Positions 28,410 to 37,777 of a stretch of DNA of 64,000 nucleotides are shown in pieces. Location of the stretch: assembly GCF_001693485.1 (NCBI RefSeq), contig NZ_MAXC01000012.1, positions 868,001-932,000 of the forward strand, in the 5' to 3' direction. This stretch comes from Bradyrhizobium sp. LMTR 3 (GTDB taxonomy: Bacteria; Pseudomonadota; Alphaproteobacteria; Rhizobiales; Xanthobacteraceae). How positions within the stretch are numbered: position 1 is the first letter of the stretch; each line of letters begins with the position of its first letter. Position numbers and translations under genes: made by a program. The notes under the pieces are model-generated. The model was given only the letters and a program-made list of their open reading frames with translations. It made no database searches and had not been told where the DNA came from.

Positions 28410-29252
28410 TCAGGCATCGCGGGCCAGCGCCGCAAGGTCGGTTTCAAGCTTGGGCTGGTGCTTGAAGATGGCATCGATCAATGCTTGCGCCGGCTGCTCG
28501 CCGGCCTCTACGAGCACCGCCTTCTCAGCGCGCGCGGACGGCGCGAAGACACGCTTAACGACGGTCGGCGAGCCCTTGAGACCGCATTTGGAGATGTCCT
28601 CGACACCAGCCTCCTGCGCGCTCCACTTCACGATCGGCGCCCGGGCGGCACGCAATGCGTCGGCCATGGCGCCGCGGCGTATCTGGTTGGTTGCCTCCAG
28701 CATGGTAATGAGACACGGCAGCCTGGTGCGGAGCACCTGGACGCCACCTTCGGAGCGCCGTTCCGTTTCAATTGAGCGTGCGGTGAGATCCAGGGTTCTG
28801 ATCTTTGCGACGTAGGTAAGCTGCAGCACACCGAGCCGCTTCGCGACTCCGGGCCCAACCTGCGCGGTGTCGCCGTCGATGGTCTGCTTACCGGTGAAGA
28901 TGAGATCCGGCGGGCCATATTCCTTGCCGATTTTGCGGATGGCGGTCGCCAGCGCGTAACTCGTTGCCAGCGTATCGGCGCCCGCAAAGCAGCGGTCGGT
29001 GAGCAGTACGGCGCGATCGGCGCCAAAGGTCAGCGCTTTGCGTAATGAGTCCTCGGCTGATGGCGGCCCCATTGTAAGGACGGTGATCTCGCCGCCGAAC
29101 TTATCGCGCAGCTCCAACGCGGCCTCGAGCGCGAAGAGGTCGTATGGATTAATGATAGTCGGCACGCCCTGACGCATGATCGTGTTGGTCACGGGGTGCA
29201 CGCGGATCTGCGCGGAGTCGGGAACCTGCTTGATGCAGACGACGTTGTGCAT
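28410..29252 (-). CDS. fixA: FixA, electron-transfer flavoprotein beta subunit
   Basis: A 280-residue protein of the FixA/EtfB family. ATG 29252 (MHNVVCIKQVPDSAQIRV) matches the conserved start; the longer frame to 29339 is ignored. FixA pairs with FixB to bifurcate electrons from NADH. Motifs include NPYDLFALEAALELRD, LTFGADRAVLL, GKQTIDGDTAQVGPGVAKRLG and, near the C-terminus, FKHQPKLETDLAALARDA. A consensus sigma-54 promoter lies about 40 bp upstream. In B. japonicum fixA also follows nifA but fixBCX is elsewhere, so fixA may work with an intact fixB at another locus. Confidence 0.95.
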   Translation of the reverse strand: MHNVVCIKQVPDSAQIRVHPVTNTIMRQGVPTIINPYDLFALEAALELRDKFGGEITVLTMGPPSAEDSLRKALTFGADRAVLLTDRCFAGADTLATSYALATAIRKIGKEYGPPDLIFTGKQTIDGDTAQVGPGVAKRLGVLQLTYVAKIRTLDLTARSIETERRSEGGVQVLRTRLPCLITMLEATNQIRRGAMADALRAARAPIVKWSAQEAGVEDISKCGLKGSPTVVKRVFAPSARAEKAVLVEAGEQPAQALIDAIFKHQPKLETDLAALARDA

Positions 29253-29290
29253 GTGCTTCTCCAGACGTTGCAACGGCTGGCGAAGAGAAC

Positions 29291-29306
29291 AGCAAGTGTC
29301 GTACCA
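29291..29306 (-). promoter_or_regulatory. sigma-54 promoter of fixA
   Basis: Minus-strand TGGTACGACACTTGCT is essentially the -24/-12 consensus, with GG-N10-GC spacing, 39 bp before the fixA start. A near-match NifA site (TGT-N10-ACG, one base off) lies at 29400-29415. Confidence 0.8.
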
Positions 29307-29415
29307 TTGCGCGACTTTCAAAATCAGGCCGCAATACAATGGCTTTTGGGATGCTTGATGTCACTGTAGCCTGACGTTCGCCGACGGAATTGCGACATTC
29401 GTCGTGACTACGACA

Positions 29416-30003
29416 GCCAGGTTCGCGCGGCGTGATCTGCCGTTAATTGGATCAAGGAGAGCGGCCCAAAGACGAGATGCGCTTTGCTTGAGTTGATCCA
29501 TACGCGATCCCGAGTCTCCGCAGCGGCCGCTGCGCTCACGAGAGAGCGTAAGCCCTGAGCCGACTTGCACGGGACTATGCTTCGCATCAGCGCCACAATA
29601 AGCTTGCGGCACCTGCGACCGCGAGGCACACGGCGGTCGCTTTCGAGCGCAGGCCCCGCACCGCGCAGCGGCCGCTGTATATGACGCCGAGCGAATTGAA
29701 AGCAGTCGAACAGCACCCGATGGTCTCACTGACGCTATCCGGCCGTGAGCTGATGGTCGATGGCAACATCGCCAACGGATTCGCGATGACAGCGTCGCGT
29801 TCGCACAAGCGTAGCGGGCACGCGACCGCCGGTGGTCGGGCGGCATGATCTTGATCATGACAGACTCGGCGCTGCCGCAGCGGTCGCATCAGATCGTGAT
29901 TGGCAAGTCCGCGCCAGACGACCAAGCTCTATTTCTGTTTCGCCAGCTATTCGCCCAACGGCGATGATCACGGCCCCGACACGCCGCAAGTCCGACACTC
30001 CTT
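29416..30003. other. nifA-fixA intergenic stretch
   Basis: About 590 bp without a convincing gene. Overlapping minus-strand frames near 29408-29858 are arginine- and alanine-rich and look like shadow frames. Confidence 0.4.
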
Positions 30004-31758
30004 TTAGAAGCGTTTGATCTCGACGCCATATTTCCTCAGGGCGTAGCCAATTTGGCGCGGCGTAAGTCCAAGCAGGCGCGCCGCCTTCGCCTGCACCCAG
30101 CCGGATCTTTCCATGGCCGCGATGACACGCTCGCGATCTGTCATCTTCGCACCACCTACGAGGGCTGCGCCGACTGGCGCTAACGGAGCGAGCTCGCTGC
30201 CGAAAGGCGAGAGCGATGTAGAAGCCTCCGCCGGCGACGTGGCCGGCTTAGCGTGCACTGGTACGACCGGCCCGGGCTGCAGCGCCATCTCCTCCGATCC
30301 GCTCTTCCACAGCATCGCGGAAAGGCACTGGCCGTGGCAGCAGGCAAAGTCGTCTCTCACGATCGATGGTCCCGGTGCCAGAGTCGCGGTCCGCTGCACG
30401 CAATTCTCAAGCTCGCGGACATTTCCCGGAAAACCGCAGTTCATCAGTACTTCAATCGCACTCGCATCGAAGGTAAGCGTACGGCCGTTCTCGCTGTTGA
30501 AATTCCTGAGAAACTCGGTGGCGAGGAGCGGAATATCACCGCGCCTTTCACGCAACGGCGGCAGCAGCAAGGGGACCACGCTGATGCGATAATAGAGGTC
30601 GGCGCGGAACTCGTTCCTTGCCACCGCCTCTTCCAGATTCTTATTCGTGGCGGCAATCACGCGAACGTCGACCTTAATGGTCTGGTTGCCGCCGACGCGC
30701 TCGAATTCCTGCTCCTGCAGTACGCGCAACAGCTTTGCCTGGAATGAGGCCGAGATCTCGCCGATCTCGTCCAAAAATAGTGTTCCCTTGTCGGCGAGCT
30801 CAAAGCGGCCCTTGCGCGCAGTGAACGCGCTGGTAAAGGCACCCTTCTCATGACCGAACAATTCGGATTCCAGTACCGTCTCAGGCAGCGCCGCGCAATT
30901 GAGTTTTATGAAGGGCCGCTTGGCGCGCGCCGACCGCTCGTGAATGGCCTTAGCGACCAGCTCCTTTCCGGTACCGGACTCGCCGCGCAACAGCACCGTA
31001 CTGTTTGATTTGGCTACGACCGCGATCTTCTCGAGCAGCCTGCGCAGCGCCGGGCTGTCGCCAATAATCCCCTCGACATGAACCTTCTTGCGCTCCCGCG
31101 CAGGCTGTTTGAGCTCGGTCAATTCCTTTTGCAGCCGGTCCTTCTCCGCCATCAGCCGCTCGCGGTCACACGCGAACAGGCGATGCAGCTTCACTGTCTG
31201 CCCCGCTAGGTTGGCGATCATTGTGAGCAGCCGGACCTCGTAATCGAGCCGGGCGCTCGACGCGTTGTCCAGGATGCGGTCGATCGTCAGCGTGCCCACG
31301 ACATTCGCGTCGATGCGAATGGGAACGCCGATGAACGATACTCGCGTGTCGTCGGAGGCGCCGAGCACCTCCCTGTCCGCAGCACTAAAGGCCGGATGCA
31401 CTGCTACGTTTTCGGCGACGAGCGGCTTGTCCGACGACACGATCTCGTCGATTACCTTCTGCGGCAGGCGCATCCGGAAGCGCTCGTCGCTGCCTTCGCT
31501 CCAGCCGGCGCCCACGGTAATGTCCGGCACGCCATCATCGTGGAACAGAGAGACGATGCCGTGCCGCATCTGCACAAACGATTGCAGAAGATCGACGACG
31601 TTGGCCAGCGTGACTTCCAGCCGGCAGGGGGCGGTGAGTACTTTCGATATTTCGAAAATCCCGATAATCGCGCTCTCGTACAACGGCACATTAGGGAGCG
31701 CGTCGTCCGTCTCGGAGTTTGAGTTAGGCCTTTCGCGTACGGAAGGGATATGCAGCAT
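30004..31758 (-). CDS. nifA: NifA, sigma-54-dependent activator of nitrogen fixation genes
   Basis: ATG 31758 ([11 protein letters not shown]) gives 584 residues, close to known bradyrhizobial NifA. A GAF domain spans about 40-190, followed by an AAA+ domain with Walker A GESGTGKE and Walker B TLFLDE, and a C-terminal helix-turn-helix ([23 protein letters not shown]). The cysteine set C-X11-C-X19-C-X4-C between the AAA+ and DNA-binding domains is intact; in rhizobial NifA it makes the protein oxygen-sensitive. Unusually, the sigma-54 contact loop reads GAFTSA (S310) instead of GAFTGA. fixR lies 290 bp upstream; in B. japonicum fixR-nifA is one operon. Confidence 0.96.
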   Translation of the reverse strand: MLHIPSVRERPNSNSETDDALPNVPLYESAIIGIFEISKVLTAPCRLEVTLANVVDLLQSFVQMRHGIVSLFHDDGVPDITVGAGWSEGSDERFRMRLPQKVIDEIVSSDKPLVAENVAVHPAFSAADREVLGASDDTRVSFIGVPIRIDANVVGTLTIDRILDNASSARLDYEVRLLTMIANLAGQTVKLHRLFACDRERLMAEKDRLQKELTELKQPARERKKVHVEGIIGDSPALRRLLEKIAVVAKSNSTVLLRGESGTGKELVAKAIHERSARAKRPFIKLNCAALPETVLESELFGHEKGAFTSAFTARKGRFELADKGTLFLDEIGEISASFQAKLLRVLQEQEFERVGGNQTIKVDVRVIAATNKNLEEAVARNEFRADLYYRISVVPLLLPPLRERRGDIPLLATEFLRNFNSENGRTLTFDASAIEVLMNCGFPGNVRELENCVQRTATLAPGPSIVRDDFACCHGQCLSAMLWKSGSEEMALQPGPVVPVHAKPATSPAEASTSLSPFGSELAPLAPVGAALVGGAKMTDRERVIAAMERSGWVQAKAARLLGLTPRQIGYALRKYGVEIKRF

Positions 31759-32047
31759 GACGACGTCTCCGTTGTTATGACCATCCTCCCTGTCATCCTG
31801 TTCGGATTTGCGAATATTGTGTTGCATGTCATCCTCGATCTCGCCCCCATTTTGGGATGACGCAAGAGATAACTTCTTATTATGGCACGATGGTAAAACT
31901 GCATCGCGACACGACGGTAAACTTACAGTGTGCTTTGATTTGCTTATTCTCTGCTCTTCCGAACTCGTCGCGCGCATTCCGTGGGAACACGAATTCCATT
32001 GATGTAGATCAAATCAGCTGCGACTTGTTTCTTGCAGGTACAGTCGA

Positions 32048-32884
32048 TCACAGATGTTGGCCACCATTGATCGGCACCTCGGTGCCCGTGACATAACTTG
32101 CCGCATCCGAGCATAGGAAGAAGATGACCTTCGCGACTTCTTCGGGTGTGCCCACTCGGCGCAGCGGAATATTTGGTACAAGACGCGCTTCCGTGTTCGG
32201 CGACAAAATATCGGTCTTGATCTCGCCGGGCGCGATCGCATTCACGCGAATGCCATGCGGTGCATAGTCGTGCGCCATTTCGCGCGTGAGACACGCGAGC
32301 GCAGCTTTCGAGGTCGCATAAGCGGAGCCGGCAAACGGGTGCACCCGGGACCCAGCGATTGAGGTCACGTTGACAATTGATCCGGACGCTGCTTTCAGCT
32401 CGTCAAACAGACCTTGCGCGAGCAGGATCGGCGCCACCAGATTAAGGTGGAACACCGTCATCCAGGTTTCGACTGACGTCGTCAACGCCGTCAGTCGTGC
32501 GCCATTCGGCGTTTTCGGTGAGATGCCGGCATTGTTGATCAAGCCGTGCAATGGCGCGTCTGCGAGGCGCTCCTTGATCTCGGCGATGGCGCGCGGCAGC
32601 ATGCGATGGTTGCTGAGGTCGACCTGGACATGGTTGTCGGCCCCCGACTCCCACGGGCAGTGCCCGCCATCAAAGGGTTGGCGCGCGCAAGAAATGATGC
32701 GCCAGCCCGCTTCCGAAAACAGCTTTCCGGTGGCGTGACCAATACCGCGCGACGCGCCGGTTAGCACCAGCGTCTTCTGTTCTCCCTGCTGGATGCGGAC
32801 TCTATCGGTGTGAAACGGACAGCCCACGTCGGTCGCCGACGGTGGACTAGCGACCGCTTCGTCGTTTCTCAGATCGAGACTCAA
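32048..32884 (-). CDS. fixR: FixR, short-chain dehydrogenase-like protein
   Basis: A 278-residue SDR starting at TTG 32884 (SLDLRNDEAV), which matches the N-terminus of bradyrhizobial FixR. VLTGASRGIGHATGKLF is the nucleotide loop, LINNAGISPKTP the NNAG motif, and SAYATSKAALACL the YxxxK active site. The C-terminus VTGTEVPINGGQHL is typical of the family. fixR precedes nifA and shares its promoter in B. japonicum; its enzymatic substrate is not known. A sigma-54-type promoter lies 40 bp upstream. Confidence 0.95.
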   Translation of the reverse strand: MSLDLRNDEAVASPPSATDVGCPFHTDRVRIQQGEQKTLVLTGASRGIGHATGKLFSEAGWRIISCARQPFDGGHCPWESGADNHVQVDLSNHRMLPRAIAEIKERLADAPLHGLINNAGISPKTPNGARLTALTTSVETWMTVFHLNLVAPILLAQGLFDELKAASGSIVNVTSIAGSRVHPFAGSAYATSKAALACLTREMAHDYAPHGIRVNAIAPGEIKTDILSPNTEARLVPNIPLRRVGTPEEVAKVIFFLCSDAASYVTGTEVPINGGQHL

Positions 32885-32924
32885 ACGCGCCTCCCAATTC
32901 TCTTGCCCTCGCCCGTGAACGCGA

Positions 32925-32940
32925 TGCAGGATTTGGGCCA
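32925..32940 (-). promoter_or_regulatory. sigma-54 promoter of fixR-nifA
   Basis: Minus-strand TGGCCCAAATCCTGCA has the GG-N10-GC spacing and -24/-12 elements. In B. japonicum the fixR-nifA promoter is a dual one, combining a -24/-12 element with a RegR-dependent promoter; the same arrangement is expected here. Confidence 0.7.
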
Positions 32941-33550
32941 GTGCGATGCAAAGGAACGCTCACGCGTTTTGCGGCCCAATGTCGCGTTCGCAACAGCTTG
33001 GCTGGTTCCCCACATCATGCGCGTTTTCTTTCGGACAATGGCAAACGCAGGTGCACAAGCCGATTTTCGAGTCTCGCGTAACGTGCGCGGCACGACCAGT
33101 TTGGCTCCGTCTTGCTCCATGGCCCTAATGCGCGCTGGTTTATCGCAAGTATTGTCAATGCGGTCGGGCCAGGTCCGTCAGCTAAATTGCTGCGCAGATC
33201 AGAACCGCCGGCGAATTCGTTTAGTTCGCTCTCACACCGTTCGATGCGCTGGAATGAGGTATTGCTGTTGAGCAATCCGCCCCTCCTCTACCGGCCACGT
33301 CATTCCAATTCATCATTTCGTGATCGAACTGGGTCTCACGATAGGCGGCAGCAAGCTCTCCCTTGCAGGCGTTTCTCGACGGCCTTCCGCCATCGCAGTG
33401 CTTCTTGAGCGCGGCGATGGCTCACGGTCGGCTAGCTCGGCTTGCTGCTGCGGCGGCGGAGCTGCCAGGCAGGCATAATCTCTCATCTCGCGCAATCGAC
33501 CGCGGCAACGGCCGAAAGAGCGATTGACAGTCCTCGCATGAACGGCCGCT
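32941..33550. other. intergenic stretch upstream of fixR
   Basis: No gene recognised. It would hold the upstream control sites of fixR-nifA and the end of the effector gene. No perfect NifA site was seen. Confidence 0.4.
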
Positions 33551-35410
33551 TCACAGCTCGAGGCCGTGCCTTGCGAGCACCTGGCGCGTTAGCGCACCCT
33601 TGATCTCGCTGGCGATTTCGTTGCGGATCTTGGCTCCAAGCTCCCGCTCGGCATCGGGGTCGCCTGTCAGGCCATGCTCGGCAAGACGCTGGTTCAAGCG
33701 AGTTTGAAACTCCTCTCCCATCGCATCGATGAGCCGCTCCTGCATCACTGCATGGTCACCGGGGGCGATGCGTCTCACCACGCTCTCCCAAGGTTGCCAG
33801 CGCCTTGCCAGATATTCCGCGAATCCCGTCGCCTCCTGGTCCCGCACCGACGTCGCGGCCCTGGCAACGTCGTCTTCTGTCACGTGAGAGATGTTCAGGA
33901 AGCGCATGTCTGGGGCGACGTGCCGCAGCTCCAGGGGGTCGCGCAGCTGGGTCTGGTAGGCAAGATAGACGTCGATCTCGTCGATGTCGGCGTCCGGGTC
34001 GGCACGGCGGAGCGAGTTGACCGTCTCGCGCGCGATCCCCTCCAGCGCCCCCAAGCGGAACATCACACGGCCGTGCTGGAGCAGTTCGTCGAGCCGCCCG
34101 TCATAGGCTCGGTCCTCGACATCAGCGTTCAGGCGTGCGGTCTGCATGCCGTTCCAGGCCAAAGTGATGCGATCCTCGCAGCTGTCGCTCGCTCCCAAAG
34201 CCTGCTCGAAAAAGTGCTCGCGCAATCGCGGCCTGGCCGCCGCCTGCCGCAGATCCTCGACCACCGCCTGCCGGAACGCCTCATTACCATAGTTCACCGT
34301 GCCACGGAGCCTGTCGAGGAAGCGTGCGTAGTCCTGAGCACCTGGCTCTTCGGCGAAGCGCTGCCAGGCGGCCACTGTCTCAGTATCGCCCTCGAGCCAG
34401 TGCGCGACAACCTCGTGCAGGGCCTGCGGCTCGACTTGCACCGCTCCCTCGGCCATAGACAAAAAGATCTGCGGGCCGGCATAGTCCCCGGCATGCATGG
34501 CTGTCGCCAGGTTGGTCAGTACCCCCTCGGGCAGCGGATTATTCTCCAGATCGACGCTGGACTCACGGCCCAGCTGCGTCAGCAGGGTCTCTGGCACGCT
34601 GGCCAGCTGGTTGTTGCTGGCGCCGATCCATAGGAGCTCGGCGGGGATCGTCTCGGGCAGGCTAGTCAGCTGGTTGTGGCTAGCACTGAGCCATTCGAGC
34701 TCAGCCGGGAGGGGCTCGGGCAGATTGGTCAGCTGATTGTAGTCGACGTTCAGGCGCTGGAGCCCGGCTGGAAGGGCGGGCAGACTGGTCAGCCGGTTGC
34801 CGCTGGCGTCGAGCTCCTGAAGCGTTGCCGGAAGAGTATCGGGCAGACTGGTCAGCTGATTGTTGTCGACCCTCAAGCGTTGGAGCCCGAGCGGCAGGTC
34901 TGCGGGCAGGCTGGTCAGCCCGTTGCCGATGGCGTAGAGCCGCCGAAGCCCGGCCGGAAGGTCGGGCAAGCTGGTCAGCCGATTGTTGCTGGCGCGGAGC
35001 CGCTGGAGATCGGCTGGAAGGTCGGGCAGGCTGGTCAGCTGATTGTTGTCGACGTTCAGGCGCCGGAGCTCGGGCGGTAGGGGAGCGGACAAGGCGGTCA
35101 AGGACAGGGACGACAGATCCAGCGGCTCATCGACATCGCCCGCCTCCCGCCAAGCCCTCGTTCGACTTACCGCCTCTTGCCGATTCTCGTTTTCGCCCTG
35201 CCCCTCTTCGGCAGCCCGGCCCGTCAGGACCTGGTCCTGCGAGGAGGCGGGGTCGGCGGCGGACGCCTCCGCCTCGGTCAAGACCTCGACCCACTGCGCC
35301 GCGGCCGGGGACCCTGGTTCGGAGGTTTCTGATTCGGAAGTCTCGGAAGGAGTGCCAGCGCCAAGCTGGGCCCGTTCTGCATTCATCGATGCCGTCTCCT
35401 CGGTAGCCAA
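33551..35410 (-). CDS. leucine-rich-repeat NEL-type E3 ubiquitin ligase, type III effector (NopM/IpaH-like)
   Basis: A 619-residue protein (ATG 35410; a second ATG at 35386 is possible). Residues 1-105 are acidic, serine-rich and disordered, as in secretion leaders. About nine leucine-rich repeats of roughly 20 residues follow (pattern LxxLxxxNNQLTSLPDLPA) at about 110-300. The C-terminal half is a NEL domain with the catalytic cysteine in GASDSCEDRITLAW (C411) and the helical end (LTRQVLARHGLEL). IpaH/NopM proteins are delivered into host cells by type III secretion and ubiquitinate plant proteins, affecting nodulation. No secretion genes and no convincing tts box are in the window. Confidence 0.88.
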   Translation of the reverse strand: MATEETASMNAERAQLGAGTPSETSESETSEPGSPAAAQWVEVLTEAEASAADPASSQDQVLTGRAAEEGQGENENRQEAVSRTRAWREAGDVDEPLDLSSLSLTALSAPLPPELRRLNVDNNQLTSLPDLPADLQRLRASNNRLTSLPDLPAGLRRLYAIGNGLTSLPADLPLGLQRLRVDNNQLTSLPDTLPATLQELDASGNRLTSLPALPAGLQRLNVDYNQLTNLPEPLPAELEWLSASHNQLTSLPETIPAELLWIGASNNQLASVPETLLTQLGRESSVDLENNPLPEGVLTNLATAMHAGDYAGPQIFLSMAEGAVQVEPQALHEVVAHWLEGDTETVAAWQRFAEEPGAQDYARFLDRLRGTVNYGNEAFRQAVVEDLRQAAARPRLREHFFEQALGASDSCEDRITLAWNGMQTARLNADVEDRAYDGRLDELLQHGRVMFRLGALEGIARETVNSLRRADPDADIDEIDVYLAYQTQLRDPLELRHVAPDMRFLNISHVTEDDVARAATSVRDQEATGFAEYLARRWQPWESVVRRIAPGDHAVMQERLIDAMGEEFQTRLNQRLAEHGLTGDPDAERELGAKIRNEIASEIKGALTRQVLARHGLEL

Positions 35411-36232
35411 ATGAAGGGAATGCGCCGGAGCCGTGCTTCTCGAAGCCGGTAGCTCTCACCAGGGATGGTGATCACCGACTAACGAGGAAGCAGGCGATCA
35501 CGGAGTGCGGTTGCAACCACAGAACCGCCGAACACGCTGCGCCATTCGCCCACAGGGCAGTTGCAGCAAGACCAGTACGTCCAGACGGAATCGACGGTTA
35601 ACGAAAGGGTTCAGGGTTGTTTCGTTAGAGCAATACATCCCCCTCTCCTCTGCAGCAGATCAAGCCGGACATCGCAGTCCAGATAGACAGTATCTCAATG
35701 CTATAAGACTTACCTGTCCAAAAACTGACGAGTTTCGGAAGACTCATAATGCGCCGGTGAAAGCCCATCGACTCTCGAAGCTGCAGCGTCAATGGGGTCT
35801 ACTGAAGAAACACTGGTGACGGTCTGGCGTTCGGGACGCCTTTCGCGTAAATCCGCGCACACTCGTCGTCTTGGCTACAGCCTGCTCCGCAAACAGCTCG
35901 TCTTTAGTGGCGCCAATTTCCAGCTCTTCGAAGGTCAGCGCCAACTGGGTCGATCAGCCGCGATGATCGCTCTGATCGATGGCCGTAGATCTGGCGCTCG
36001 AGCTTGGCGATCCTAATTCTGATGGGCGATCAGTCTTCCGAGGCTTTGCACGGGCAAACGCGAGCGGCGCCCAATACCTTCACCAGCATTCGCATATGAC
36101 CTCAAAGCTAGACTTAAGGTCAGATCTTCAGAAAGACGACCGAAGTTCACAAAGCGGCTGCCACCGAAGCGATACATCGAGCGCGATGAGCAGATTTAGA
36201 TGATCGAGGCCCTGAACGCATGATTCGGATTT
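35411..36232. other. intergenic stretch between effector and nod box
   Basis: About 820 bp without an intact gene. A short coding-like piece, FQLFEGQRQLGRSAAMIALID near 35920-35985, may be a gene remnant. Elements resembling a tts box near 35436 have a one-base deletion and wrong orientation. Confidence 0.35.
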
Positions 36233-36281
36233 ATCCAGCGCATGGATGCATTCCATCAAAACAATCGATTTTAAAAATTGG
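36233..36281 (+). promoter_or_regulatory. nod box upstream of the sulfotransferase unit
   Basis: A 49-bp element matches the NodD-binding nod box: ATCCA at 36233, GGATG at 36244, and the conserved core ACAATCGATTTTA at 36261-36273. It is nearly the same as the box before nodK/nodA at 49419-49465. It should give flavonoid- and NodD-dependent transcription towards 36815. Confidence 0.9.
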
Positions 36282-36818
36282 AAGAAACAGATAGCAAAAA
36301 GTCAGTTGGACAAATTGAATTCAGGCATACTAGGATGGCTACAGATCTTCGCCGTGGCCCTGAGAAGAATTCTCAGGTGCAGGGGCGAGCATCAACTGAG
36401 GCGCATGCCCATTGCGGCCACCTTCTCCGGCGGCCCCGCAAGCTGCGCCGCTCGACGCGATAGGCGCCTCCTGCGTCACTTGCCACCGATAAACCTCCGT
36501 ATAGCTTTTCCAACCTTTTTTGTATCACCCGCGTATCTACGTACAATTGAACGAACTCTCGACTTCGCTTTTGCTTTGCGAGCAATCGGGAGCTGCCGAT
36601 TGCACGTGCCAAATGCTTCTGCGATCCCGCCAATTGGACCAAATTCCATAGCTCTCAGATCATGCGGAAGATGCAGGCGAAGTCCTTTCTCATGTCACAA
36701 TGCTGCGCACGCGGTCACATGTGGAACAGCACGGCTGCCCTTATTTCTTTCAACGGGACAAAGGGAGGCTCGGGCGGCCGCTCGCTTTGTTGCCAAGCAT
36801 AAGAGGGTGGAATCATGA
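36246..36818 (+). CDS. nodK-like leader ORF before the sulfotransferase
   Basis: The frame runs from inside the nod box to a TGA that overlaps the sulfotransferase ATG (ATGA at 36815-36818). The transcript must begin after the nod box, so the first codons listed are not translated and the true start lies downstream. The middle part (PINLRIAFPT, VPNASA) is clearly related to the leader ORF before nodA ([16 protein letters not shown]), and DNA similarity spans about 36484-36695. Beyond that the frames differ. Its job may be translational coupling rather than a protein function. Confidence 0.55.
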   Translation: MHSIKTIDFKNWKKQIAKSQLDKLNSGILGWLQIFAVALRRILRCRGEHQLRRMPIAATFSGGPASCAARRDRRLLRHLPPINLRIAFPTFFVSPAYLRTIERTLDFAFALRAIGSCRLHVPNASAIPPIGPNSIALRSCGRCRRSPFSCHNAAHAVTCGTARLPLFLSTGQREARAAARFVAKHKRVES

Positions 36819-37777
36819 GCCGAGATGCCAACGATTTGCCTGCGGTCTGCTTTCTCCTCGGCCTTCCGCGGTCGGGGACGACGCTGCTGTCGCATTTGCT
36901 CCAGCAGCACCCAGATATTGTGGCGCCGCCTGAGCCCTGGTTAATGCTGGCACTTGAGGCATTTGGCAGAGTGGACCACCGTCACCCAGCGGGGGCATCA
37001 CTGATTCAGGACGCAACGTCCGAGTTTTTGGGCCGAATCGATCATACGATCGTCAGTCGTGCGTTTGCCGATGCGGCTTACGGTCAATATTTGGCAGCAG
37101 CGAGCAAGCGTACCTTCATAGACAAGACGCCGCGTTATTGGATGGTGCTCGATTTTTTGGATTCTCTCTATCCAGAAGCGCCACACATACTTCTATTCCG
37201 TAATCCCTACGCTGTTGCCGCTTCACTGAAATCGACATGGGGCATCCCGCTCGTGCCAGAAAGCTGGCCGCCCGCCAGCCTGTCTGGTCTCTCCGATCTT
37301 GTGCTCGGCCTGCCTCCCGACATCGCATCTTCTCTCGCAGATCTCGTTCTGGGCCTACCTACGCTCGCGGCGCGCCGCGGTCGGACGCAGGCGCAGACCG
37401 TGCGGTACGAACATTTGGTGGCGAGCCCCGACGAGGAAATCCGGCGCGTGATCGCTGGCCTCGGCTACGATCCAAACTGCATTGCATCGGCGACGATGGA
37501 GCAGCCGGAATATCTTCGGTCCAGTCGCTTCGGGGATCGAAAAATCCTAAAGAGAAAGGCTGTCGATGACCGCTCAGTCCACACTTGGCAAATCGAACTG
37601 AGCATCCAAGAGATGCAAGCAATTACGGATGCAATCGGCGCCGAGCTTTTGATAGAGCTCGGGTATGAGCAGGAACTTCGGCACGTTCAGCAAGCCGGGA
37701 TCGTAGATAGAGGTCGGGCTATAACCGAACAATGTCGTCAGGTATTTCAAACGTGGTGGGATTTGCGCCGCCCCTAG
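36815..37777 (+). CDS. PAPS-dependent sulfotransferase, candidate Nod-factor sulfotransferase
   Basis: A 320-residue cytoplasmic enzyme. The 5'-phosphosulfate loop GLPRSGTTLLSHLL is at residues 16-29, and the 3'-phosphate motif FRNPYAVAASLKS is near 127-139, so it should transfer sulfate from PAPS. It lies directly under a nod box and is coupled to a nodK-like leader, which makes a Nod-factor or related signal the likely acceptor. NodH (about 250 residues) and NoeE (about 420 residues) are the known rhizobial Nod-factor sulfotransferases; this protein is between them in size and looks different. NodZ, which adds fucose, is encoded convergently 620 bp away, and NoeE sulfates fucose, so sulfofucose is a plausible product. 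Confidence 0.8.
   Translation: MSRDANDLPAVCFLLGLPRSGTTLLSHLLQQHPDIVAPPEPWLMLALEAFGRVDHRHPAGASLIQDATSEFLGRIDHTIVSRAFADAAYGQYLAAASKRTFIDKTPRYWMVLDFLDSLYPEAPHILLFRNPYAVAASLKSTWGIPLVPESWPPASLSGLSDLVLGLPPDIASSLADLVLGLPTLAARRGRTQAQTVRYEHLVASPDEEIRRVIAGLGYDPNCIASATMEQPEYLRSSRFGDRKILKRKAVDDRSVHTWQIELSIQEMQAITDAIGAELLIELGYEQELRHVQQAGIVDRGRAITEQCRQVFQTWWDLRRP

Noticed and set aside
33674..34633. 319-codon plus-strand ORF antisense to the effector
   Set aside because: Repetitive sequence mirrors the leucine-rich repeats of the real gene on the other strand.
35425..35460. Possible tts box upstream of the NEL effector
   Set aside because: The core GCTTCTCGAAGC lacks one base of the GCTTnTCGAAAGC consensus, and the conserved CC-N-CC tail is not in place for the minus-strand gene.
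36373..36642. Minus-strand ORF opposite the nodK-like leader
   Set aside because: Its apparent similarity to a frame opposite nodK simply reflects the DNA homology of the two leader regions.
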